Part shown: positions 8,790-16,803 of the stretch, one piece after another
Layout of the letters: each line of letters opens with the position of its first letter
How positions within the stretch are numbered: position 1 is the first letter of the stretch
Assembly: GCA_964602455.1 (NCBI GenBank)
Contig: CAZRRG010000002.1
Location: forward strand, 3,205-67,204
DNA: 64,000 bases
Source: JBBDIP01 sp964602455
GTDB lineage: Bacteria; Bacillota; Sulfobacillia; Fermentithermobacillales; Fermentithermobacillaceae
Direction of reading: 5' to 3'
Made by a program: the position numbers and the translations under genes
Notes under the pieces: generated by a model
Told to the model about the DNA's origin: nothing
Database searches by the model: none
Seen by the model: the letters and a program-made list of their open reading frames with translations, nothing else

Positions 8790-9391
8790 TCGTGTTTGAA
8801 GAATGACCGGTAGATCTCCGCCGACAACACCCGGTAGGCCGGCCGATACTCAGCGCGATACTGACGGGAGTGGTGCACCGCAGGGTAATGCTCTCGCACC
8901 ACGTACGACGTGAAACCTCGGTAACTAGCTCGTCCGAACGGCAGCACACCATCCCGGATCAGTCGTCCCACGACAGCCCAACTGTGCGCAAGATCTCTCC
9001 AGTCGCCGGGCGGCCTCTCCGCAAAGGCGACGAGCGCTCTAGATAGGGCCTCAACGTCCAGACCCAGTCTCTTGAACGGACGCAGGTTCATCCGCCCAAC
9101 CGTATCATCCGGGGAAATGCTTTCCCACAGCGGCTCGTCTTCGCACTCATCCGGAGCGTCGGCGAGACGGGCGAGCTCCTCGTTAAGCGAGCGGAGGGCC
9201 TGCTCCGGCGAAGCAATCAGGTGGCCGACACCTAAGTAGGCCTGGTAAAGCATCTTGTAGATATCGCGAACCTGCATGAGCGGCCTGCGATTTCGGTGCA
9301 CGAGGATCAGCGACGCCAGACTCCGCTCACGGTCCGCTTCATGGGACTCGGTGCCGCCCGCTTGTTGTATGACGCCCTGCCGTGCGCTCAT
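8768..9391 (-). CDS. Conserved hypothetical protein
   Basis: A 207-residue, mostly helical, soluble protein with no recognised domain. Segments such as VRDIYKMLYQAYLGVGHLI, MNLRPFKRLGL and the closing PAVHHSRQYRAEYRPAYRV look like a conserved family of unknown function in Firmicutes and relatives; the last pattern I recall from hypothetical proteins, without a function. ATG 9391 was chosen because GGAGAGG lies 5 bases upstream, in preference to an ATG at 9427. Its TGA falls inside the antisense of tRNA-Pro (22-base overlap). Confidence 0.7.
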   Translation of the reverse strand: MSARQGVIQQAGGTESHEADRERSLASLILVHRNRRPLMQVRDIYKMLYQAYLGVGHLIASPEQALRSLNEELARLADAPDECEDEPLWESISPDDTVGRMNLRPFKRLGLDVEALSRALVAFAERPPGDWRDLAHSWAVVGRLIRDGVLPFGRASYRGFTSYVVREHYPAVHHSRQYRAEYRPAYRVLSAEIYRSFFKHDGRGDRT

Positions 9392-9441
9392 GGTGTCCTC
9401 TCCGCTCGAGTCATTTCCCGTCTGCACCTGTTTCTTCCTTG

Positions 9442-9469
9442 AGTTCTCTCACAAGAGAGTGCTTTTTTT
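9442..9469 (+). terminator. Plus-strand intrinsic terminator lying between two minus-strand genes
   Basis: The stem CTCTC/GAGAG (with outer AGT/GCT pairing across a mismatch) and loop ACAA at about 9442-9463 are followed by seven T residues on the plus strand. The only plus-strand gene upstream without its own terminator is tRNA-Pro (8714), so this would stop transcripts running antisense through the hypothetical gene. Confidence 0.5.
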
Positions 9470-9496
9470 GACGAACGAGAGCGGCATGGTCTTCTT

Positions 9497-10219
9497 CTAG
9501 TTGCGGCACGCACTCCCCGGCTTTCGGAAGCCTGAGACAAGACCAAGCGCGATGCAGCCAATCATTGTGGCGAGTATATACCTCACGGTGAACCAAGGCG
9601 CTGTTGGATCGCCTCCTCCGCTGATCCTGTTCATCAGTTCTGGCAGTCTCCATATGCTGATATCGTATATGAGAGAACTAAGTCCCAGTATGGCAGCTTT
9701 TTCGCCGGTCCAAGCGAACAAGAGAGCTGATGTGATGGCGACCGGACGGTCTCGCCGGTACTTGAACGCCGTTCGAAAGTACAGGGTTCCCACGCCGAAC
9801 GGAACTGCGAACAGTACGAGTGCGAACAGCCTGAGTGCCCTCGGGTTGCCGACAATGGGAATCCCCGGGCGTGCGTCATATGTGTAGCCTGCCGCGGCAA
9901 GAAAGCCAAATGACACTACATAGGCGAGAGCCATCAACGAACAACCAATCAGGACGCGCGCGAAGTAATAGCCTCCGCGACTGGATACTACATGCAAACA
10001 AGCTGCCTTGTACTTCTCCCGAAGGCTGTTGACGTCGCCCATTACCCCGATTACCTTGACTCTGGCTTCTTCCGTCTCATATCCCCGCTCGATCAGGAGC
10101 TGGTACTCCTCAGACAGATGGCTCATCAACTCGGCTCTTGCCCTGCTGTAGTAGGAAGGGTCGCTCACATCTCGGAGTATGTCGCTGACGTAGTCCTCCA
10201 TCCACTTAGGGTTGTTCAC
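9497..10219 (-). CDS. HAAS-type membrane protein controlled with PadR
   Basis: A 240-residue protein. The first 70 residues (MEDYVSDILRDVSDPS to YETEEARVKVIGVMGD) form the helical N-terminal module seen in HAAS/permease-prefix proteins that follow PadR regulators. Four or five transmembrane segments follow (about 80-230). It starts at GTG 10219 behind GGAGGGAAC and overlaps the end of the PadR gene by 14 bases, so the two are co-translated. In such pairs the regulator is thought to respond to a stress or ligand and control the membrane protein; no transporter ATPase is present here. Confidence 0.65.
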   Translation of the reverse strand: MNNPKWMEDYVSDILRDVSDPSYYSRARAELMSHLSEEYQLLIERGYETEEARVKVIGVMGDVNSLREKYKAACLHVVSSRGGYYFARVLIGCSLMALAYVVSFGFLAAAGYTYDARPGIPIVGNPRALRLFALVLFAVPFGVGTLYFRTAFKYRRDRPVAITSALLFAWTGEKAAILGLSSLIYDISIWRLPELMNRISGGGDPTAPWFTVRYILATMIGCIALGLVSGFRKPGSACRN

Positions 10220-10550
10220 TTAGTTCCCTCCCCAAAATGCGCTCCATGGCATTGACGAGGTCTTCCCATTGCTGCTTCTTGTGTGCCAGAACTGAGCGTC
10301 CCTCTTCGGTCAGCCTGTAGTAGCGGCGCTTTCTGCCGTTCACGGTGGTCTCGTACGAGTCGATATGGTTCTTGCTCTCCATGACGTGGAGCAACGGATA
10401 AAGACTTCCTTGACTCATTGAAAACGCCTTGCCGGATACGAGCTCCATCTCCTGGATGAGTTCGTAGCCATGCATATCCTTTCTACTGAGTAGCTCAAGG
10501 ACGATGATCTCGTGTGTTCCTTTGGACAGTTCTTTGTTGATCCTCACCAT
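10206..10550 (-). CDS. PadR-family transcriptional regulator
   Basis: A 114-residue winged-helix protein: LVLELLSRKDMHGYELIQEM and MSQGSLYPLLHVMESKNHI are the classic PadR helix-turn-helix and wing, followed by RKRRYYRLTEEGRSVL and a short C-terminal dimer helix. The ATG at 10550 is preceded by AGAGGTG; an in-frame start 23 codons upstream is unsupported. A possible promoter, TTGACG (10589-10594) and TACATC (10566-10571) with a 17-base gap, would give a very short leader. It probably represses its own operon with the HAAS membrane protein. Confidence 0.88.
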   Translation of the reverse strand: MVRINKELSKGTHEIIVLELLSRKDMHGYELIQEMELVSGKAFSMSQGSLYPLLHVMESKNHIDSYETTVNGRKRRYYRLTEEGRSVLAHKKQQWEDLVNAMERILGRELSEQP

Positions 10551-10688
10551 GACACCTCTATATAAGATGTATGCGATGCCGGGAGCCGCGTCAAGGGCAA
10601 TCGGCACGTTCGACGTCAAGGGAACCCGCCCCCGCCCGGCGAACTGACAACCCAGACAGGCAAGAGTCTACACCGCGGGAGGGCACAC

Positions 10689-11483
10689 ATGGAACCCGGA
10701 CCCAAGGACAGCGCCGGCAGCTTCTCAGGTTTCTTCGCGGAGTTCTACGACATACTCCACGCAGGGTTGGACGACGTCGACGCCTATGTCGAGTACGCTT
10801 CCCGGTTTGGGCCGCGGGTCCTGGAACTCGGGTGCGGCACGGGACGTATCCTCATCCCCTTGGCATGCGCGGGGTTCACCGTGACAGGCGTCGATTCTTC
10901 CGGCGACATGATAGCCATCTGTCGTGAGAGACTGGGATACGAGCCGGAGGACGTGCAGGCAAGGGTCACGGTCATTCAACAAGATGCAAGGGACCTACAC
11001 CTGCAGGAACGCTTCGACCTCATCATCGCCCCGTGCAACTTCCTGAACTACTTCACTGCGCCGGGAGACGTCGAGAAGGTACTCGCCAGGATCCGGGAGC
11101 ACCTGGCCCCTGAAGGGACCTTCCTCCTTGACAACGGCGTTCCGGACATGGAACACATGCGGTCGGTGGACGGGACCACCCGGGAGTTCGAGTTTGAGCA
11201 TCCCCTCACCGGAACTACCATAACGTACAGGATTACCACCAGGTATGACTTCCAGAGCCAGCGGGAGTTTACCCACTTGGAGCTTGTCGAGGAGGACATC
11301 TTACCTCTTCGCTTCGCCGAAGCAGATGAGACGCTGGCCTACTACCTTCCTTCCCAGGTTAGGGCCATGTTGTCCGCGGCAGGGTTCGAGATTGTCGGCG
11401 AGCGAGGCTCGCTCACAGAGGACGTCCCGGTGTCCGAGGGCGGCGGCGAGATGGTGTTCTTCTGCAAGCGCAAGGACGCATAG
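10689..11483 (+). CDS. Class I SAM-dependent methyltransferase
   Basis: A 264-residue protein. The SAM site LELGCGTGRI (about residue 46) is motif I, GVDSSGDM is the acidic end of strand 2, and QQDARDL with FDLIIAPCNFLNYF are motifs II-III. The C-terminal part (HPLTGTTITYRITTRYDF) is a beta-rich cap found in small-molecule methyltransferases. GGGAGGG lies 6 bases before the ATG. It is divergent from padR and upstream of pantothenate kinase. Substrate unknown. Confidence 0.88.
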   Translation: MEPGPKDSAGSFSGFFAEFYDILHAGLDDVDAYVEYASRFGPRVLELGCGTGRILIPLACAGFTVTGVDSSGDMIAICRERLGYEPEDVQARVTVIQQDARDLHLQERFDLIIAPCNFLNYFTAPGDVEKVLARIREHLAPEGTFLLDNGVPDMEHMRSVDGTTREFEFEHPLTGTTITYRITTRYDFQSQREFTHLELVEEDILPLRFAEADETLAYYLPSQVRAMLSAAGFEIVGERGSLTEDVPVSEGGGEMVFFCKRKDA

Positions 11484-11561
11484 ACTGGCGCCAACCTGTC
11501 CTAACCCAGCCCAACAGAGTATGATGGACGTAATTGACCACATGTGCCTGGAGTGAGCCTG

Positions 11562-12392
11562 TTGAAGACCGGAGTCGATATCGGAGGATCCCTTACCAAG
11601 GTCGTGACTATTGAGGGCGACGAAAGGCGGTACTGCCTGCTCGAACACACAGATGCGTCAAGTGTGGCGAAGATGATACCCCACGAAGGCGAGATCTATG
11701 TCACAGGTTGCGGCGCCAAAGAAGTGGTAAGGCGCCTTGGTCGCCACGCCCATGTTGCCGATGAACTCCAGAGTTTCTGCGCCGGGGCTCGGCAGTTGTT
11801 CACCGAAGAGGGTCACGGCCAGGACCCCTTTGTGCTTGTCAGCATGGGGACAGGCACATCGGTCTTCTACGTCTCCCCTACGTCCGGCACCCGTGCGGCC
11901 GGCACAGGAGTTGGAGGAGGCACCATCATAGGGCTTGGCAGTCTCGTTCTGTCGACCAGGGACTTTGGGAAGATCATGGAGATGGCCTCCATAGGTAAGA
12001 GGCAGCGGGTGGACCTTATGGTAAGCGACCTCTACCGCGATGCCGCGGACTCGCCGGTCCTTAGCGCCCTCACGGCAGCCAACTTCGGCAGAGCGAGCGG
12101 AGGCTCATTGGGTTGCGGCGGGCCGGACGACGCTAAGGCCGCAACTCCCGCCACGCTTGAGGACATATCTTCCGCCATCGTGCAAGTGGTGGTAGAGACG
12201 GTCGCCGTGCTGTCGATCCAAGTGGCAAGGACGTACAAGGCCCACTCTGTCGTTGTGGCAGGCTCACCGAGCAGCCATCCGCTAATTCGCGATCGTTTCC
12301 TCGAGCTCAAAGGCCTCTTGGGGCACGAGTTCACCTTCCTCGAGCACGGGGCGTTCTGCGGCGCTTTGGGAGCAACCCTGCTCAGCCGATAA
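11562..12392 (+). CDS. coaW: Type II pantothenate kinase
   Basis: A protein of about 276 residues of the Fumble/CoaW type, in the ASKHA fold. GVDIGGSLTK is the phosphate-1 loop, VSMGTGTSVF phosphate-2, followed by GTGVGGGTIIGLGSLVL, and VVVAGSPSSHP is the adenosine motif. It would phosphorylate pantothenate in the first step of CoA synthesis. TTG at 11562 has GGAGTGA 5 bases before it and is preferred over GTG 11544, which has no site. Its end overlaps the convergent deacetylase gene by 11 bases. Confidence 0.85.
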   Translation: MKTGVDIGGSLTKVVTIEGDERRYCLLEHTDASSVAKMIPHEGEIYVTGCGAKEVVRRLGRHAHVADELQSFCAGARQLFTEEGHGQDPFVLVSMGTGTSVFYVSPTSGTRAAGTGVGGGTIIGLGSLVLSTRDFGKIMEMASIGKRQRVDLMVSDLYRDAADSPVLSALTAANFGRASGGSLGCGGPDDAKAATPATLEDISSAIVQVVVETVAVLSIQVARTYKAHSVVVAGSPSSHPLIRDRFLELKGLLGHEFTFLEHGAFCGALGATLLSR

Positions 12393-13671
12393 GACCCGAG
12401 TCGAGCGCGGCCAGCACAAGGTGGGCGGCCCAACCCCTCGGCAGAGGGCGATCGGGGTCGACATCCTTGGGCAGAGCGCCGAGCAGCCTGACCGCAGCCT
12501 GATCCTGCTTTCCCGCCAGCGCCGCTGCAACTTCCCTTGCGGTGAGCGGACTACCGGTTCTTCCTGAGAGGCCCGCCTGGAGGGCGCCCGGTCCTGCCAC
12601 CTTCTCCGGCCAGGGTCCTTCCAGGATCGCCGCAAGTTCACCGCCTGTAACGGGTCTGCCGGGCGAGAAGGAGTTGTCCCGAAAGCCCGCCCTGAAGCCT
12701 CGCTTTGCGAGAGCCAGCACGCCGGGGAAGAACGGGTCCGCGGGCGATACGTCGGTGAATGGCGACATATCCAGGAGCTCAGACACGGTCACCACCTGGT
12801 AACCGTACGACTTCAGGAGTTCAAGCTGCCGTGGCAGCGCATCGACAATGGGACTCTCGCCCGACATGTTGTAGCCGTCTTTCTGGAAGATGATCTGCCC
12901 GTTCAAGGAAGCGGGATCTCTGGCCAGTTCACGCTCAAGAGCGGCCACCATCGCGTCGACGTCCCGCTTGTAGTCTCCGGTGGAAGCCTTCCACCCTCCT
13001 CCGTCAAAGCTGGCAGCCAGGTAGTTGTAGCGCAGGCGGCCGTACACGTCGTAAGCGGTCTTCCCGTCGGGGATTCCGTCTATGTAGTGAGGCGGGCGGG
13101 CAAGGCGCATCTCGTACCCGAGTTCGGACTTCACATAGTCGTGCAGCTTCCGGAGATCATCTACCACCTCACTGCTGTTTCGAAAGTGCCCCCTCGAACC
13201 GTACACGATGCGACTGGGTCCGAAGTCTATGTGTGTCATGCCGTGGTTGGCGAGCTCGTGGCCTTCATCCAATATCCGCCTCGCCAACGCTTTCTGATTG
13301 GCTGCGCCGGCCAGGCTGTCGCTGCCGAACTCAGGGTAATGGTCGTACTTCACTCCGCTCCAAAGCGCAGTCCCAGACCTGCCTTTCCTGTCAGGGTAGT
13401 TCCCTGCGGTGCTGCCGATAACGTCGAAGGTCCCTCTCGCGCCGTACCGGCGAAGGGTGTCAAGCAGGCTCTCGGTGAGGCCCTTGCCGCTACCCGGCCT
13501 GGCGGGCGAAGCGGTGGGACCGTCGTCGAAGGTCATTGCCACCACCAGGCGACCCGGCGGAGGGAACACCCTCTCGATGCGCCTTACCGAACTGAGCGTG
13601 CGAGCCATCTTGGCTTTGCGAAGGGCTTTGAAGCCGCGATTAACCATCCTTAGAGGTGCGAGGACATCCAT
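12382..13671 (-). CDS. Polysaccharide deacetylase with C-terminal S-layer homology region
   Basis: A 429-residue protein. Residues about 40-300 are a NodB-type carbohydrate esterase-4 domain: TFDDGP (about 47-52) carries the catalytic and metal Asp, NHGMTH the metal histidines, and RPPHYIDG the third motif. The tail has one good S-layer homology repeat (FTDVSPADPFFPGVLALA, then FSPGRPVTGGELAAIL) and a decayed second one, which would hold the protein to secondary cell-wall polymer. No clear signal peptide is seen at the N-terminus, odd for a wall protein. ATG 13671 follows AAGGAGC. It is the last gene of the run MBL, ATP-grasp, PHP, deacetylase. Confidence 0.85.
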   Translation of the reverse strand: MDVLAPLRMVNRGFKALRKAKMARTLSSVRRIERVFPPPGRLVVAMTFDDGPTASPARPGSGKGLTESLLDTLRRYGARGTFDVIGSTAGNYPDRKGRSGTALWSGVKYDHYPEFGSDSLAGAANQKALARRILDEGHELANHGMTHIDFGPSRIVYGSRGHFRNSSEVVDDLRKLHDYVKSELGYEMRLARPPHYIDGIPDGKTAYDVYGRLRYNYLAASFDGGGWKASTGDYKRDVDAMVAALERELARDPASLNGQIIFQKDGYNMSGESPIVDALPRQLELLKSYGYQVVTVSELLDMSPFTDVSPADPFFPGVLALAKRGFRAGFRDNSFSPGRPVTGGELAAILEGPWPEKVAGPGALQAGLSGRTGSPLTAREVAAALAGKQDQAAVRLLGALPKDVDPDRPLPRGWAAHLVLAALDSGLIG

Positions 13672-13681
13672 TGCTTGCTCC

Positions 13682-14491
13682 TTAGCGGGTGCTACCCGTG
13701 TCGTCGAGGGGCCCTAGGATGAGGTTCTCCAGCCATCGACCGGCCGGACCAATAGCGGCTAGGGTCAACCGCATAAGCGCCTTTGGGGCCTTGGCGTAGC
13801 GCCCCGTCTTTCGCATCTTGACGAGGCTCGTGAGAGGGCTCGCGGTCCGCGGCGCGGGAATCCCAAAGGGTACAGCCAACCCTTGGAGCACCGCTTCCTT
13901 GACCTGCTCAGCCGAAGCGCCGGGTCCCAGCGACAGGATCTCGCATCCAGCCCTTGCGACCTCCCAATGGAAGTGAGCGTCGCTCCCACCCACCATAGGT
14001 ATACCCTGGGCTCGCGCGAGATCCTGAGCCATCCGGTTAGCCTCTGGGTTTCTCATGGAGTCCGCTCTGCCGTTGTAGCCCTCCAAGGCATCAAGCCCGG
14101 AGGTCCGGAACAGATCCGCCGGGAGATTCATCCTCGCCTCAAACGGGTGGGCTAACACGGCGATGCCACCCTTTTCGTGAATAGCCGCGACTACAGCGTC
14201 GAGCGGGTATGCGGTCGATGGTGCGCCGCCAGGCAAGGATACCGTAGGCTCTTCCTCAAGGAACAGCCCCACTACATGTCCGACGGGGGTGGAGTACTCG
14301 ATGCCGGGTACCACCAGGAACATCGGGTCCCGGTTTAGCGCTCTCGCCTCAAGGCCGCCCCGGAGCGAAAGATGGTCTGTAACGGCGACTCCGTTGAGTC
14401 CACGCTCACGGGCCAACCTCACTATGTCCGACGGCTCAACCCGCGAGTCGTCCGAGTACTTGGAGTGCGTATGTAGGTCAAGCTTCAGCAA
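13682..14491 (-). CDS. PHP-domain metal-dependent phosphoesterase
   Basis: A 269-residue protein. Metal-binding motifs of the PHP superfamily are intact: DLHTHSKYSDD at the N-terminus, VAVTDHLSL (about residue 40), VPGIEYST, VLAHPFEA (about 117) and GGSDAHF (about 170). PHP enzymes hydrolyse phosphoesters in histidine, nucleotide or polysaccharide metabolism; the substrate here is not evident. It starts at TTG 14491 with GGAGG 8 bases upstream. Only 10 bases separate it from the deacetylase gene, implying one transcript. Confidence 0.85.
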   Translation of the reverse strand: MLKLDLHTHSKYSDDSRVEPSDIVRLARERGLNGVAVTDHLSLRGGLEARALNRDPMFLVVPGIEYSTPVGHVVGLFLEEEPTVSLPGGAPSTAYPLDAVVAAIHEKGGIAVLAHPFEARMNLPADLFRTSGLDALEGYNGRADSMRNPEANRMAQDLARAQGIPMVGGSDAHFHWEVARAGCEILSLGPGASAEQVKEAVLQGLAVPFGIPAPRTASPLTSLVKMRKTGRYAKAPKALMRLTLAAIGPAGRWLENLILGPLDDTGSTR

Positions 14492-14534
14492 GAAATGATC
14501 CTCCGTAATCCGCCCTTATGTGCTGTCGGCCCAT

Positions 14535-15698
14535 CTATGTACTGCGCTTGCCGAGGGCCCTCATCAAGTAAAACAGCCCCGGCAGGGGATCCTTCAGGCG
14601 AAACACCCCATCGACAACCCTTGGATCCAGAAGGTCCTTGGCGAAACCCGCCAGGAACGCCGCCTTGTTCGGCACCCGGCGCAAGTAACCCTTCACTGAC
14701 AGGAGATCCTGGAAGAGATAGCGCATGCGCACTCCGGTCCTGTACGAGGGTGGCTCACCGGCATCCTCCCCCATGGCAACCCGCCCGAGGGCGTCAGGGA
14801 AGTTGAGGCCCGCGGCGGCCGATAGAGGCAGACTGCCCCAGAACCGCGGGTTTATCTCCATGAGCACGTAGTCGCCGGTCGAGGTCTCGCGCTTCCATTC
14901 AACCATAGCGACGCCGTACCACTTGAGCTCTTTGAGCAAGCGAAGGCTCATCTCAATCAGCCGTTCGTCGCGGACGCTCTCGCAGAAACAGCTGGGCCCG
15001 CCGGTGACAGGGTACTCCCTCACGCGCCTGTGGCAGAAGACCATTGCCGGCTTTGAGGAGGCGTCAAGCACGGCGGACATTCCCCAGCCGTCGCCCCGTA
15101 TGTACTCCTGCACCAGGGGAGATGCCTGCATCGCTGCCATCCTGGCGTAGACTGACGCAAACGTGGACGCGTCCTCAACAATCGCATACCTGCGCTCAGG
15201 CGGAAGCGCCAGGGCTTCCCCCTCCCGGTACTTGACGACCACTGGGAACCTGAGGCGAGGGATGATCTTGCCGGGGTCGTCTCCGGGCACGGGTTCCTCT
15301 GTACGCGGTACGCGCAACCCCAGCCGGCTGGCGACCTTGAGCAGCCGGTCAGTATCGTTGGCGATGTTTATGGCGTCAAGGGATGGAAGGGCGACATGGA
15401 ACCGTTCCCGCACCTCTTCGATCCGTGCCGCAACGGCCAGGATACTTGAGAGAGAAACCGGTATAAGGACATCGCCTTTCTTGCCCAGACTCAAGAGGTC
15501 TTGCACAAATGAGTCAGGGCTTGTCCTGCTTGAGTGGACAAAAAGCTTCTCCGACGCAAACCTTGAGTGGAAACCGAGGGCGTCGACCGTCGATGTGCCC
15601 AGCTCCTCGGTGGCGATCACTCGATGGCCGGCCTCGCCCAAAGAGCGGATCACCGAAAGAGACATCCTATACCGCGCATCGGTTACTATGACGCTCAA
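14535..15698 (-). CDS. ATP-grasp superfamily ligase
   Basis: A 387-residue protein. The N-terminal preATP-grasp half begins MSVIVTDARYRMSLSVIRSL. FPVVVKYREG (about residue 150) contains the ATP-binding Lys, SPLVQEYIRGDGWGMSAVL the second ATP segment, and YVLMEINPRFWGSLPLSAAAG the metal-binding E-x-N-x-R. Such enzymes join a carboxylate to an amine or thiol through an acyl phosphate; this branch resembles carbamoyl-phosphate-synthase-like ligases found next to surface-polymer genes. Its TTG start at 15698 overlaps the MBL stop by 4 bases (TTGA). Product unknown. Confidence 0.82.
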   Translation of the reverse strand: MSVIVTDARYRMSLSVIRSLGEAGHRVIATEELGTSTVDALGFHSRFASEKLFVHSSRTSPDSFVQDLLSLGKKGDVLIPVSLSSILAVAARIEEVRERFHVALPSLDAINIANDTDRLLKVASRLGLRVPRTEEPVPGDDPGKIIPRLRFPVVVKYREGEALALPPERRYAIVEDASTFASVYARMAAMQASPLVQEYIRGDGWGMSAVLDASSKPAMVFCHRRVREYPVTGGPSCFCESVRDERLIEMSLRLLKELKWYGVAMVEWKRETSTGDYVLMEINPRFWGSLPLSAAAGLNFPDALGRVAMGEDAGEPPSYRTGVRMRYLFQDLLSVKGYLRRVPNKAAFLAGFAKDLLDPRVVDGVFRLKDPLPGLFYLMRALGKRST

Positions 15699-16645
15699 CC
15701 CTTGGCCTCCATCGAGCTGATAAACCCCTTTATGCTGCTCTTGAGGTAGAACGCCTCTCTCTCCTGTACCTTTGGGTCAAGATTTCTGAACTCAGATAGC
15801 CTGTGATCGCGGGTGAGCAGGCGCTGCAGGCACACTTCGACCAACCCATCGAGCTCGGCGCCTTCCGCCACAATCTCACCTATCACATCCCGCCACAGCG
15901 CCAGCTGCTCTTTCTCCTCCTGTAGAAGACGCTTGACGTCGGAGGAGATGCCGTAGTGCCCGTAGCAGATCATGGAGGCGCCGGCGGAAGCCAATGCGTC
16001 GATGGACGCGAGAGTCACATCGTAGAAGAACCTGGGCGGCGTTGCGGGGCGGAGATAGTCGCCGTAGAAGTAAGCGCCGGCTGCCTCACCGGCAAACAGC
16101 ACGTCTTTCTCGCCCAACCTGAACAGGTACGACTGGTGGTGGGGCGAATGGCCTGGGGTATCCAGAACCCGGAGCCCATCGACACCCCTGTCCCGCGGCA
16201 TCAGATTGCTCTCCGGTACCGGGGATATCGGGCCGAATGCCTCGGCTACCTGCCCCAGAGTCGCGAGGCTCCCTTCCCACAGTCTTGCGGGGTCCAGGAG
16301 ATGGGGACGCCCCTTGTCGTGGACCAGAACCTTGAGGCCCGGGTATGTGCGAACGAGCTCGCCAAGCCCTCCCGCGTGGTCGATGTGAACGTGAGTCAGG
16401 AGGACGTAATCGATCCTTCGCACCGACAAGCTCTCAAGGCACTCAAGGAGCGACGGGATGCCGCACGCCGGACCGGGGTCCACCAGCATGGTCCTGTACA
16501 GGCCGGTGCCCATCACGAGGCCAAACCCGCTTTCCCGGATTAGGTACGGGGTTATGAAGTCCTTGTAGCCCGGAATAGGGATGTCGAGGCGCAACCTGTA
16601 TAGATCAGCGTTATCGAGAGAAAGGATTTCGTCTATTTCTGCCAA
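15695..16645 (-). CDS. Metallo-beta-lactamase-fold hydrolase
   Basis: A 316-residue protein. The metal site T-H-V-H-I-D-H-A-G-G (about residue 84), VLDTPGHSPHH (about 165), LFAGEAAG (about 185) and CYGHYG (about 227) follow the usual MBL order. A helical C-terminal domain follows. It starts at TTG 16645, with GGAGACGG 7 bases upstream, and is the first gene of the four-gene minus-strand unit ending with the SLH-deacetylase. The substrate is not apparent. Confidence 0.82.
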   Translation of the reverse strand: MAEIDEILSLDNADLYRLRLDIPIPGYKDFITPYLIRESGFGLVMGTGLYRTMLVDPGPACGIPSLLECLESLSVRRIDYVLLTHVHIDHAGGLGELVRTYPGLKVLVHDKGRPHLLDPARLWEGSLATLGQVAEAFGPISPVPESNLMPRDRGVDGLRVLDTPGHSPHHQSYLFRLGEKDVLFAGEAAGAYFYGDYLRPATPPRFFYDVTLASIDALASAGASMICYGHYGISSDVKRLLQEEKEQLALWRDVIGEIVAEGAELDGLVEVCLQRLLTRDHRLSEFRNLDPKVQEREAFYLKSSIKGFISSMEAKG

Positions 16646-16687
16646 GAGGAACCGTCTCCGTTCGTCGTCGGTACTTGCCTCTAGTCC

Positions 16688-16715
16688 ATCATACCCTGTG
16701 CCAAGTTTTATGCAA
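16688..16715 (-). promoter_or_regulatory. Promoter of the MBL / ATP-grasp / PHP / deacetylase operon
   Basis: On the minus strand TTGCAT (16715-16710) and TATGAT (16693-16688) are 16 bases apart; the predicted start is about 35 bases before the TTG of the MBL gene. Confidence 0.5.
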
Positions 16716-16803
16716 AATTGAGGGACCGGGATAGTAACTGAGCAGGGGCACTACGAATCTAAGAGTACATGCGCGGAATCGGACCGAGACCGGGGGATGA
16801 CGA

